Shown one piece after another: positions 8,399 through 17,371 of a stretch of DNA of 64,000 nucleotides. The notes below the pieces were generated by a model. It was not told the DNA's origin and made no database searches. It worked only from the letters and a program-made list of their open reading frames with translations. Within the stretch, counting starts at the first letter, position 1. Each line of letters opens with the position of its first letter. The position numbers and the translations under genes are program-made. This stretch comes from Bacteroidales bacterium (lineage in GTDB: Bacteria; Bacteroidota; Bacteroidia; Bacteroidales; JAADJA01): contig JAGVPB010000010.1 of NCBI GenBank assembly GCA_020052415.1, forward strand, positions 55,540 to 119,539, in the 5' to 3' direction.

Positions 8399-9490
8399 TT
8401 GACTTCTAAACCCGGTAATAAAAAATCTGCACTTAAAGTCAATAAAGGGATTGACCCTCCGCTTTCATTCAATCCTGATGCAATAAAACGGTTCAAAATG
8501 ACCCGAAAGGAATTGCATGAAGTTAAAGAATATGCCGGCGGCATCATTTCCGGAAACCGGACTATTTTGAGCAAAGCCATTACACTCATCGAAAGTTCTT
8601 TACCCCAGCATCAAAAGGTAGCCAGAGAAGTTATTGAAAAATGCCTGCCCTTTTCAGGAAATTCAGTAAGAATAGGTATAACGGGTGTTCCTGGTGTCGG
8701 TAAAAGTACTTTTATTGAAGCCCTTGGTACCCATCTTACCGGTCAGGGACATAGACTTGCCGTCCTTGCCATTGATCCGAGCAGTCAAAGAACAAAAGGC
8801 AGCATACTCGGTGACAAAACCAGGATGGAGACGCTGGCCAACGATCCAAATGCATTTATTCGTCCCTCGCCATCGGCAGGTTCGGTGGGTGGTGTGACCC
8901 AAAAGACAAAAGAGATCATCATCCTGTGCGAGGCAAGTGGTTTTGATACCATTTTTGTAGAAACAGTGGGTGTTGGCCAGTCGGAAACCGCGGTTCATTC
9001 CATGGTTGATTTTTTTCTTTTATTGATGTTAGCGGGTGCCGGTGATGAACTCCAGGGGATAAAGCGCGGTATTATTGAAATGGCTGATGCCATCATCATA
9101 AACAAAGCCGATGGGGATAATTTTGATAAAGCCCTTGCTGCAAAACAGGTATATTCCAATGCTGTTCATCTGTTCCCGCCCTCAAACTCCGGCTGGACAC
9201 CCCAGGTTGATGTTTGTTCTTCATACACAAAAATGGGGATAAATAAAGTCTGGGAAATCATTGTAAGTTATTGCAATTTTTCAAAAAAAAGCGGCTACTT
9301 CCATGATAACCGCATGGATCAAAACCGGAATCATTTTTACGACACTCTTCATGAGAACCTGTTAAGCAGGTTTTATTCGCGAAAAGACCTTAAAGAATTA
9401 CTTTCTAAGTTAGAAAAGGAAGTTGTCACCGGACACCAGACACCCTTTTCAGCGGCTCAGCAGTTACTTGATAGTTATTTTGAAATGTAA
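8399..9490 (+). CDS. meaB: Methylmalonyl-CoA mutase-associated GTPase MeaB
   Basis: A G3E-type GTPase that guards cobalamin loading and integrity of methylmalonyl-CoA mutase. 363 residues. Walker A is GVPGVGKS (96-103), DPSS follows ADR-like positions, switch motifs surround ETVGVGQSE, and NKAD is the guanine-specificity loop. The start is a TTG: the segment LKVNKGIDPPLSFNP before the first internal ATG (8498) matches the extended N-terminus I know from Bacteroidales MeaB proteins, and a -7 box sits just upstream. The mutase subunits are not in the window. The carboxylase beta subunit and biotin carrier at 26-28 kb belong to the same methylmalonyl/propionyl-CoA chemistry. Confidence 0.92.
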   Translation: MTSKPGNKKSALKVNKGIDPPLSFNPDAIKRFKMTRKELHEVKEYAGGIISGNRTILSKAITLIESSLPQHQKVAREVIEKCLPFSGNSVRIGITGVPGVGKSTFIEALGTHLTGQGHRLAVLAIDPSSQRTKGSILGDKTRMETLANDPNAFIRPSPSAGSVGGVTQKTKEIIILCEASGFDTIFVETVGVGQSETAVHSMVDFFLLLMLAGAGDELQGIKRGIIEMADAIIINKADGDNFDKALAAKQVYSNAVHLFPPSNSGWTPQVDVCSSYTKMGINKVWEIIVSYCNFSKKSGYFHDNRMDQNRNHFYDTLHENLLSRFYSRKDLKELLSKLEKEVVTGHQTPFSAAQQLLDSYFEM

Positions 9491-9498
9491 ATGAAATG

Positions 9499-9522
9499 TC
9501 CTTTTATTACTGAGAATAAGGA
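9499..9522. terminator. Possible bidirectional hairpin between convergent genes
   Basis: TCCTT and ATT pair with AAT and AAGGA around ACTGAG, with a two-T bulge. It lies in the 51-bp gap between the meaB stop and the terC stop, with T-rich DNA following. Weak but well placed. Confidence 0.3.
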
Positions 9523-9541
9523 TTTAGGATGATAATATTTT

Positions 9542-10591
9542 TTAAATTGTTTTATGGATTTTCGGTTTTCGGGGAAACAAAACAGATAAAAGGATAAAAA
9601 ATCCCAGGATTGAAATAATCACCAGCAATGCTTCGTTGGTCGAAAGCGGAAGATGGATCAGCATTTTTAAACCGACAAATCCAAGCAAAAAGGCAAGCCC
9701 AAGTTTTAAAAAGCGGAATCGGTTTACCATATCACTCACTAAAAAGAATAAGGAGCGTAATCCCAGTATTGCGAAAATGTTAGAAAAGAAAACGATAAAT
9801 GGATCACGTGTTACCGAAAAAACTGCAGGCACCGAATCCACCGCAAATAATACATCTGAAAACTCGATGACCATTAACACTATGAAAAGAGGTGTGATAA
9901 ACAACTTTCTATTTTCCCTTAGCCAGAATCTGTCGGTTTCATCCTTCTTCTTAATGGAAAAAATCTTACCTAAAAAAACAACAACAGGATGATGTTCGGT
10001 ATCCACTTTCTGCGATTCCCTGCCTGAAACAAATTCCCATCCCATCTTGAAAGCTATAATCACGAGGAATCCCCCGAAAATATAGAGGACCCACTCGAAC
10101 CTCTGAATCAGCGCACTGGCGACAAAAATGAAAATAAACCGAAAGACGACCGCTCCTAAAATTCCCCAGAACAGAACTTTTTTGTAAAACCGGTTCGGAA
10201 TATTAAAGGACAGGAAGATCATGATGATGACAAAAATATTATCAATTGAAAGAGAATACTCAATAATATACCCGGTCAGGTATTCAAGTGACAGGTTATG
10301 GTTGTACAGTTTAATCGCTTCAGTAAATGATAAACCTTCAATATTGATCTCATGTCTGAACTTTTCGATGTTGGTTTGGATGGATTGGATATCCTGAAAG
10401 TCATGTAATTTATGGCCAAAAAACCTCAAACCAATATAAAATGAAAGTGAAAGAGCCACCCAGGCTATAGTCCAGTAAAGAGCTTCGCGAAAAGGAAGTG
10501 TATGGCTTTTTCTGCCTATAACTACAAGATCAACCAGCAATACAGCCAGTATTACGATCAAAAAAAGAGTGAAAAATATTATTTCATTCAT
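9542..10591 (-). CDS. TerC family integral membrane protein
   Basis: A 349-residue polytopic membrane protein of the TerC (tellurite resistance / Alx-like) family, linked to metal ion homeostasis, particularly Mn efflux, and to protein secretion in some bacteria. There are about nine hydrophobic segments. The family's acidic membrane motifs are visible: EYSLSIDNIFVI in the first half and EFSDVLFAVDSVPAVF in the second. ATG 10591 is preferred over the frame's upstream ATG (10636), because it begins directly with the first membrane helix. It is convergent with meaB and divergent from exonuclease III. Confidence 0.88.
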   Translation of the reverse strand: MNEIIFFTLFLIVILAVLLVDLVVIGRKSHTLPFREALYWTIAWVALSLSFYIGLRFFGHKLHDFQDIQSIQTNIEKFRHEINIEGLSFTEAIKLYNHNLSLEYLTGYIIEYSLSIDNIFVIIMIFLSFNIPNRFYKKVLFWGILGAVVFRFIFIFVASALIQRFEWVLYIFGGFLVIIAFKMGWEFVSGRESQKVDTEHHPVVVFLGKIFSIKKKDETDRFWLRENRKLFITPLFIVLMVIEFSDVLFAVDSVPAVFSVTRDPFIVFFSNIFAILGLRSLFFLVSDMVNRFRFLKLGLAFLLGFVGLKMLIHLPLSTNEALLVIISILGFFILLSVLFPRKPKIHKTI

Positions 10592-10715
10592 GTGTAAAAA
10601 ACGATTTGGGCTGTAAAAATAGGCAAAGAATTTCAAAATCAGAAAACGATAAGTTCATTACAATTTCATTCAAAAAGCTGGAATTATTTTTATTTTAGCC
10701 AAAATTTGATAGCAG

Positions 10716-11483
10716 ATGGCGAGGATCATAACTTACAATGTTAACGGTATCAGAGCGGCGGTTCAAAAGGGATTTCTATATTGGTTAAATGCCACCAATG
10801 CAGATATCATTTGCATACAGGAAACCAAAGCACAGCCCGACCAGCTCCCGGTTTTTGAACTTACGGAAATGGGCTACAAAACTTATATCCATTCGGCAGG
10901 GAAAAAGGGTTACAGCGGAGTTTCCATCGTCAGCAGATTGGAGCCCGATCATGTTGAATACGGGATGGGAATTGAGAAATACGATTGTGAAGGCCGGATG
11001 ATCAGGGCGGATTTTGGCGATATTTCAGTGATGAGTGTTTATCATCCTTCCGGCTCAAGTGGAGAGATAAGGCAGGTCTTCAAGATGATGTGGCTCGGGG
11101 ATTTTCAAAGATATATTGATCGTTTGAGGAAAGAACGGCCCAACCTTATCCTGTCGGGCGATTTTAATATCTGCCATAAACCCATTGACATTCATGATCC
11201 GATAAGAAATGCGACCTGTTCCGGATTTTTGCCCGAAGAACGGGAATGGTTGTCGGGATTCATGAATAGCGGATTCATTGATACTTTCCGTTACTTTAAC
11301 AAGGAACCGCATCAATACACATGGTGGAGTTTCAGAGCAAATGCCAGGGCTAAAAACCTGGGTTGGCGCATTGATTACAACATGGTGAGCAATTCCCTGG
11401 AAAAGAAATTAAAAAGAGCGCTGATTCTACCGCAGGCAAAACATTCCGACCACTGCCCTGTGATGCTGGAGATGGAAATGTAG
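10716..11483 (+). CDS. xth: Exodeoxyribonuclease III
   Basis: AP endonuclease/3'-5' exonuclease of base excision repair. The 255-residue length is typical. Metal and catalytic residues are in place: N8 in TYNVNGIR, E36 in IQETK, Y109-H110, D149 and N151 in SGDFNICH, D220 in WRIDYN, and D245-H246 in HSDHCP. The frame starts at ATG 10716 with the expected MARIITYNVNG. It appears monocistronic; the gap to the next gene exceeds 300 bp. Confidence 0.95.
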   Translation: MARIITYNVNGIRAAVQKGFLYWLNATNADIICIQETKAQPDQLPVFELTEMGYKTYIHSAGKKGYSGVSIVSRLEPDHVEYGMGIEKYDCEGRMIRADFGDISVMSVYHPSGSSGEIRQVFKMMWLGDFQRYIDRLRKERPNLILSGDFNICHKPIDIHDPIRNATCSGFLPEEREWLSGFMNSGFIDTFRYFNKEPHQYTWWSFRANARAKNLGWRIDYNMVSNSLEKKLKRALILPQAKHSDHCPVMLEMEM

Positions 11484-11828
11484 TCCAAGGTTCCAGGTTC
11501 TATGTTTAACTGTTTACAGTTCAAGGTTTAAAAGTTAAAGAATAATAATCCGGCGATTCGGAAATTCAGTTGCCATGCAATGTTAAATTGCAATACTGTC
11601 CTGAAACAAAAAAAACTTCTCTCATAAGCCCAATTAGAATGGAATTCGGAGACCATCTATATCGGTCATGAATTATGATTTTAGCCTAAAGTAAAATCAA
11701 CCCGGTTGGTTTGAAACTACATATAAATATCTACGTATTGAATAGTTTACATATTTTATTAATTAGATGTATAGTTTATATATTTTTACGGCTAACATAA
11801 AAGTAAAAAATACTAAATAATGGTTTAT
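11484..11828. other. Intergenic region with repeated AGGTTC words and a direct repeat
   Basis: No gene seen. After the exonuclease stop there are short AGGTTC/AAGGTTT/AAGTTAAAG words (11488-11540). An AT-rich promoter region precedes the fibre-like gene. In it, ATAGTTTACATATTTT (11742-11757) is repeated with one mismatch as ATAGTTTATATATTTT (11771-11786), 29 bp apart. Confidence 0.6.
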
Positions 11829-14612
11829 ATGAAAAAAATTATCCTGTTTTCATCCTTTCTGTTCATTGTGACATCTTTAAATGCTCAGCCACCTGAAGCA
11901 TTCAAATACCAGGCGGTAGTTCGTGATGCCGGTGGCGACATTGTGTCTGACCAGCTTGTCGGAATTAAAATCAACATTCGAAATGCGATCCCAGCAGGTA
12001 CTATAATTTATCAGGAAACCCATACTCCCGTCACCAATCTATTCGGACTGGTGAACCTTGAAATCGGGAACGGGGCTCCGACAATTGGAACATTTGATGG
12101 GATTAACTGGCAATCGGAATCAAAATTTCTTGAGGTTCTGATTGATCCGTTGGGCGGAATCAATTACGTTTCAATGGGTACTTCCGAACTGCAAAGTGTT
12201 CCTTATGCCTTATTCTCAAAAAATTCATCCGACTCATATTGGAATAAGTCAGGTAATAATATTTACTATGACCTTGGTAATATTGGCATAGGAATAACTA
12301 ATCCTGCACAGGCTTTAGATATTTATAGCAAATTCCAGATTAATAACAACGGAAATATTGTAAAACTTAATAATGTAACTACTAATTTCCCTTCGGCAAA
12401 TGCAGCAGGTGTCCTAACCAATAATGGTTCGGGTGCTTTAACATGGTCCCCGGCTGGAAGCAGCAGCTGGGCGCTTACCGGAAATACTGGTACTAATCCG
12501 GCAACCAACTTTATTGGCACTACTGATAATGTGGCTTTGGTATTTAAAACGAATGGAAATAAAGCAGGGCTGATAGATCCGGGTGGCAATACGGGAAATA
12601 CTTCCTATGGATATCAGACTTTCAACAGCCTCTCTACAGGAGCAGATAATACCGCTACCGGGTATCAGGCTCTTTTTTCCATCACCACCGGAATAAGCAA
12701 CACTGCATTGGGCCGAAATGCTCTTTTAAGCAATACTAAAGGAAATTTTAATACAGCAATCGGGGGCGGCACACTGGGTTCTAATTCCACTGCAGGCCAG
12801 AATATTGCTATCGGAACAGATGCATTAAATCTGCAGGATTATTATAATAACAACACTGCGTGGAACAGCGATAATGTTGCTGTAGGTTTTCTGTCATTAG
12901 TTAATAACTATCCTGATGACGTCAGCAATGGTATTCAAAATACGGCTATCGGAAATTACTCGCTTCAAACCAACATCACAGGATACCACAATACCGCTGT
13001 CGGTTATGGTGCAGATGTAAGTTATGACAATCTAACCAATGCTACGGCTATCGGCTATATGGCAAAAGTTGGCGCAAGCAACAGTTTGATATTAGGAGGT
13101 ACTGGTGATGATGCTGTAAGAGTTGGTATTGGAACCACGACCCCTTCATCAACATTATCAGTGGGAGCGTCTTCGCAATTTCAGGTGAACTCCACCGGTA
13201 ATATTATAAAGATAAATAATGTTACTACTAATTTTCCTGCGGCAAATTCATCCGGTGTTCTTACCAATAATGGTTCAGGGACGTTAACGTGGGCCGCAAT
13301 AGGAAGCAGCTGGTCGCTAACAGGAAATGCAGGCACTGTGGATGGTACTAATTTTATTGGTACTACTGATAATATCCCATTTAATATAAAAGTAAATAAC
13401 CAGAAAGCCGGAAGAATTGATTTAATGTATAATACATTTTTTGGTTATCAGAGCTGTAATGCTTATACCACAGGGGCTGGTAATACTGCCATTGGAGACA
13501 AATCGCTTTATGGAAATGAAACGGGAAGCTTTAATACTGGTATAGGAAGGAATTCTCTTTATTCCAATGTTGCCGGCGACGGCGCTACAGCCATTGGATA
13601 CAGAGCCATGCAATATGCAAATAATTCTCCCACCTCATTCACCAGTTATAATGTAGCTGTTGGCTACGAGGCATTACGTGGATCCAGCACTGCATCAAAC
13701 AACACCGGCAGCCGGAACTCTGCCATTGGATACCAAACGCTTTTGAGCAACATAACCGGAGAATACAACACCGCCTGCGGAATGCAGGCACTTTATGCCA
13801 ATACAACTGGGATATTCAATACTTCCCTTGGATACCGGGCTCTCTATTCCAACACCGAAGGTAGCTACAATACAGCCATTGGCTTAAATGCCCTAACTGA
13901 AAACCTAACAGGCAGCAACAATACAGCTTTGGGGTATTTTGCCGGATACTTAGCTGCCTCAAATACCAGCGGTACTGGAAATACTTTTATTGGTAATTAT
14001 GCCGGGCCAAACGCAGATGGGTTAAGTAATGCCACAGCCCTTGGCTTTGGTGCCATAGCCAGGGGAAGTAATAAAGTACAGATCGGGAACATTTTCGTTG
14101 ACGGACTTTATTTTGGTACATCCAATAATTTATCCCTTAATGTTGCTGCCTACGGAAATATGTGGTATAATACTACAACCGGAGAGATCCAACGCATGTC
14201 CTCCTCAAAAAGATACAAGACAGGGATTACCGATCTTGAAATAAATACCTCAAAAATTTATAATTTAAGAGCTGTTTCTTATTCCGGGACAAATGATGAA
14301 GTGCGCTATTTCGGGCTTATTGCCGAAGAGGTTGCCGAAGTAATGCCGGAACTTGCAGAGTTTGCAAGAGAAAAAGATGTGATAAAAGGAAGCACTTCCG
14401 ATAAGCTAATACCCGATGCAGTTAAATATCCTCTTTTATCAGTGCTGTTGCTTAATGAAGTTCAGAAACATGAAAAGATAATAATTGAGCAGCAAAAACA
14501 AATTGAGAGGCTGGATGAAGAAAATACCAATCTTAAATCTCAAATCTCAATTTTGAAGTCAGATTTTGAAGAAAGAATTAAAGCTATCGAAAAGGTGGTT
14601 GGTGACAAGTAA
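11829..14612 (+). CDS. Secreted S74 fibre-like protein with YadA-head-type repeats
   Basis: A 927-residue surface or secreted protein. A signal peptide (KKIILFSSFLFIVTSLNAQ) is followed by a globular N-terminal domain (to about 140). Then come two long blocks of degenerate 14-16-residue repeats of the TGxxNTAIGYxAL type, as in YadA-like trimeric heads. Each block is introduced by a duplicated module containing VTTNFP, GVLTNNGSG and TNFIGTTDN (about residues 170-250 and 455-530). The C-terminus is an S74 intramolecular-chaperone-like domain with SSKRYKTGI and GLIAEEVAEVMPEL, then a coiled coil. Start 11829 is preferred to 11820. No phage genes are nearby; the role (adhesin or appendage) is inferred. 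Confidence 0.82.
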   Translation: MKKIILFSSFLFIVTSLNAQPPEAFKYQAVVRDAGGDIVSDQLVGIKINIRNAIPAGTIIYQETHTPVTNLFGLVNLEIGNGAPTIGTFDGINWQSESKFLEVLIDPLGGINYVSMGTSELQSVPYALFSKNSSDSYWNKSGNNIYYDLGNIGIGITNPAQALDIYSKFQINNNGNIVKLNNVTTNFPSANAAGVLTNNGSGALTWSPAGSSSWALTGNTGTNPATNFIGTTDNVALVFKTNGNKAGLIDPGGNTGNTSYGYQTFNSLSTGADNTATGYQALFSITTGISNTALGRNALLSNTKGNFNTAIGGGTLGSNSTAGQNIAIGTDALNLQDYYNNNTAWNSDNVAVGFLSLVNNYPDDVSNGIQNTAIGNYSLQTNITGYHNTAVGYGADVSYDNLTNATAIGYMAKVGASNSLILGGTGDDAVRVGIGTTTPSSTLSVGASSQFQVNSTGNIIKINNVTTNFPAANSSGVLTNNGSGTLTWAAIGSSWSLTGNAGTVDGTNFIGTTDNIPFNIKVNNQKAGRIDLMYNTFFGYQSCNAYTTGAGNTAIGDKSLYGNETGSFNTGIGRNSLYSNVAGDGATAIGYRAMQYANNSPTSFTSYNVAVGYEALRGSSTASNNTGSRNSAIGYQTLLSNITGEYNTACGMQALYANTTGIFNTSLGYRALYSNTEGSYNTAIGLNALTENLTGSNNTALGYFAGYLAASNTSGTGNTFIGNYAGPNADGLSNATALGFGAIARGSNKVQIGNIFVDGLYFGTSNNLSLNVAAYGNMWYNTTTGEIQRMSSSKRYKTGITDLEINTSKIYNLRAVSYSGTNDEVRYFGLIAEEVAEVMPELAEFAREKDVIKGSTSDKLIPDAVKYPLLSVLLLNEVQKHEKIIIEQQKQIERLDEENTNLKSQISILKSDFEERIKAIEKVVGDK

Positions 14613-14743
14613 GCAACAACATTCCGGGGATGTTAAAAGAGTGTCTATTATCAAAGGTCAATTATTTTATTATTTAATTCCTGTTTTGGAATAATTATCA
14701 TCTTTGCATCAGGTTTTAGTTGCATTTGAATATTACTGCCGTT

Positions 14744-15913
14744 ATGCTATCATTTGAAAATACCGAGATCGCTTTTAAGCACAGATCGGATAAGGATTTA
14801 CGCCGGGCTTACCTTTTGTTCAGGATGATCAATAGCAATACCCTGGTTTATTTTGGCAAAAGACTGGTACAATTTGCCCTCGGGTTAAAAATACCTGTCG
14901 GATGGGCGGTGAAGCCAACCATTTATTCTCATTTTGTGGGAGGAGAATCCATAAGTGATTGTCAAAAGAATGTCAGGGACCTCGAAAAGGCAGGAGTTAA
15001 AGCCATACTCGATTATTCGGTTGAGGGAAAAGAATCGCCAGATGAAATAAACAGGGCTTTGGATGAAACCTTAAAAACAATTTTCAATGCTTCAAAGGAT
15101 GCAAATGTGCCCTTTGCTGTTTTCAAACCCACAGCATTTACCACGCGCAATGTTCTTGAAAAGGTGAGCGCCGACATTGATTTAACGGAGGATGAAAAAA
15201 AGGAAGCTCTCAATTTCAGAACCCGGGTGAATAAACTTTGCAGTACTGCTTTTGAAAATAATGTCCCGATACTGATTGATGCTGAAGATTCATGGTTTCA
15301 GAATTTCATTGACGAGGTAGTGTACGAAAACATGGAAAAATTCAATAAAGAGAAAGCCATCGTCTTCAACACTTATCAGATGTACCGTCGCGACCGGCTG
15401 GATGCTTTGCGAACAGCTTATGGGATGGCTGTGCAGAAAGGATATTTCCTGGGAGCCAAATTCGTTCGGGGCGCCTACATGGAAAAGGAACGTGCCCGGG
15501 CTGCTGAAAAAGGCTATACTGACCCCATTCATCCCGACAAGGAAAGTACCGACCGCGACTACAATGCAGCTTTAAAGTTCTGCATCGAACATCTCGAAAG
15601 GATTACTATTTTTAACGGAACTCATAATGAATACAGCTCACGTTACCTTACTGAGTTAATGACCGACCACAAAATAGCCAAAAATGATCCGCGTTGCTGG
15701 TTTTCGCAGTTATTCGGCATGAGCGATCATATCAGTTTTAACCTCGCAAGCGAAGGGTACAATGTTGCAAAGTATTTACCTTTCGGGCCGGTAAAATCCG
15801 TATTGCCCTATCTGATCAGGCGAACTGAGGAGAATACTTCAATCGCTGGTCAGACCGGACGAGAATTAAGCCTGATAATAAAGGAAAAAGAACGGAGAAA
15901 AAGGAGTCTGTGA
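14744..15913 (+). CDS. Proline dehydrogenase
   Basis: FAD-dependent oxidation of proline to pyrroline-5-carboxylate, the first step of proline use as carbon and nitrogen source. 389 residues of TIM-barrel PRODH type. FKPTAF, LIDAEDSW, YQMYRRDRLD, LGAKFVRGAYMEKER, FNGTHNEYSS and the C-terminal YLIRRTEENTS are family signatures for substrate and FAD binding. No P5C dehydrogenase domain is fused and none is adjacent. ATG 14744 begins with the family N-terminus LSFENTEIAF. Upstream, ATTCC and GGAAT arms around TGTTTT form a short inverted repeat that could be an operator. Confidence 0.93.
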   Translation: MLSFENTEIAFKHRSDKDLRRAYLLFRMINSNTLVYFGKRLVQFALGLKIPVGWAVKPTIYSHFVGGESISDCQKNVRDLEKAGVKAILDYSVEGKESPDEINRALDETLKTIFNASKDANVPFAVFKPTAFTTRNVLEKVSADIDLTEDEKKEALNFRTRVNKLCSTAFENNVPILIDAEDSWFQNFIDEVVYENMEKFNKEKAIVFNTYQMYRRDRLDALRTAYGMAVQKGYFLGAKFVRGAYMEKERARAAEKGYTDPIHPDKESTDRDYNAALKFCIEHLERITIFNGTHNEYSSRYLTELMTDHKIAKNDPRCWFSQLFGMSDHISFNLASEGYNVAKYLPFGPVKSVLPYLIRRTEENTSIAGQTGRELSLIIKEKERRKRSL

Positions 15914-15985
15914 GTCTAAAGTATTAAGTCCTTAGTCTTTTCTTTAGAAGGCAGTTCTCAGTTCTCAAGTCTCTTTTGTCAATAC
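15914..15985. repeat. Low-complexity convergent gap related to 5281-5384
   Basis: GTATTAAGTCCTTAGTCTTT (15921-15940) matches 5281-5299 apart from one inserted base and one substitution. It is followed by CAGTTCTCAGTTCTCAAGTCTC, the complement-style counterpart of the GAACTC array. Both sites lie between convergent gene ends. Confidence 0.65.
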
Positions 15986-15993
15986 TTCCCTTT

Positions 15994-17304
15994 CTACCTG
16001 CGCCAGTTCTCCACCGCAATATACCAGCTTGTTTTATAGATTGATGACCTTTCAAGTGCGTAATCATTGAAAGAAAAAGGATTTTCAACGAGATTGAAGT
16101 AGAACCGGATGGACAACAGGTTCGACCTTTCGCCGTAAATCCATTCCTCTTCCCCGTTTTTCCTGTACACTTCAGACGGTGGGCCATAGATGATATAAAC
16201 GATACCCCTGTCGGTCTTCCAACCTTCCTTAAAAGAAGTAAACATTTGATTGGCTGCAACGACCCTCTGGTAGTATCTTGCAATCATGTTTTTTGCCCTT
16301 TCCGGCTGGTTTGTCGCCCGTTCGAGCCAGAAACTATCAACGGCTGTTTTATAGTCGGAATAATTCATCAGGTCATCAAATTCTCTCTGGGTCGTTAGAT
16401 ACCGGAGCGGTTTGAGTGCCTGCAGCGGCGATTCAATTTCCGGATAACCCTCATCGAACCTGAAAAGGGTCAGCCCTTCAGTTTGTGTGGGATCGGTCTG
16501 AATTAGATAAATTCCCGGATACCGCAAGCGCATGAATTCTGTTTCGCCCTGAAACATAAAAAGTGTATATAAGCTATCGGCATTTATCTGAACCGGGACA
16601 ATTTTTTCAACAGAAAAAGGAGTCTTTGCAATGGGTTGTTCTTTATTGTAATAACGGATTGTCACTTGTTTCGCACTGTCCGAATTGTACCTGATCCTGA
16701 ATTGCTCATCACTTGAAAGGGATAGGTTAAAAACCGGATCATTGTCTTTGTCCACGACCAGGAAATTCTGACTGCTGATTTTACTGCTTTTGGATACCGT
16801 AATAAATTCCGTGACCGAATTTTTATCCTGCCGGTTTATATCCGATAATTTTATCTTTAACAGGTATTCACCCGGAAAAGTAGCCCGGATATCAAAATTA
16901 ACTTGCATTTCTGTTTCCAGTCCAAAACTAATTGTATCCCGAAAAACCAGGGAACCCGTATCAACAGCCAGCTTCGACTCGTATGAATCAAACAACTCAT
17001 AAGATATTTTGAAATCCGATTCGTGTGTTCCGGTTCGGAGATTGGTAGTATAAAGCAGGTCCTTTAATTTCACCGAAAGGTAAACGATTGATTTCTCCTC
17101 AGATTCGTGGTAAATTACGGCATCAAATGAGGTAAAACGGTTCTCATCATATAAGGATGCAAGGTTGATCCGGTTCAATTTTTTGCCTTTTGGCTTTTCG
17201 GCTTTCAGTTCGGGTGTACTTAGAAAGCATAAGAACACTAAGCATGTTAGAAATATACCGCAATTAAAAGCGTTCGCAAAAAATAAATGAATCTTCCGGT
17301 TCAT
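15994..17304 (-). CDS. GWxTD domain-containing protein
   Basis: A 436-residue exported protein of a Bacteroidota family named for its C-terminal GWxTD domain. Here the motif is GWKTDRG, followed by IVYIIYGPPSEVYRKNG and WIYGE. The N-terminus has a signal-peptide-like run (GIFLTCLVFLCFLS). The middle portion looks beta-rich. Function is not established. ATG 17304 puts the signal at the N-terminus; in-frame ATGs at 17361 and 17391 are possible, and the last would overlap rmuC by 20 bp. It is likely cotranscribed with rmuC. Confidence 0.82.
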   Translation of the reverse strand: MNRKIHLFFANAFNCGIFLTCLVFLCFLSTPELKAEKPKGKKLNRINLASLYDENRFTSFDAVIYHESEEKSIVYLSVKLKDLLYTTNLRTGTHESDFKISYELFDSYESKLAVDTGSLVFRDTISFGLETEMQVNFDIRATFPGEYLLKIKLSDINRQDKNSVTEFITVSKSSKISSQNFLVVDKDNDPVFNLSLSSDEQFRIRYNSDSAKQVTIRYYNKEQPIAKTPFSVEKIVPVQINADSLYTLFMFQGETEFMRLRYPGIYLIQTDPTQTEGLTLFRFDEGYPEIESPLQALKPLRYLTTQREFDDLMNYSDYKTAVDSFWLERATNQPERAKNMIARYYQRVVAANQMFTSFKEGWKTDRGIVYIIYGPPSEVYRKNGEEEWIYGERSNLLSIRFYFNLVENPFSFNDYALERSSIYKTSWYIAVENWRR

Positions 17305-17371
17305 GAAATATTCTATCTTTTGAAAGTATGGAAAGTACCAGAAGGCAAATAACTTTTTCATAATGATTTTA

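Noticed and set aside
8663..8998. Antisense frame inside meaB
   Set aside because: The opposite strand encodes conserved GTPase motifs; the antisense product has no recognisable features.
11829..14612. Prophage tail-fibre region
   Set aside because: No other phage genes flank it and the protein has a bacterial signal peptide; neighbours are housekeeping genes.
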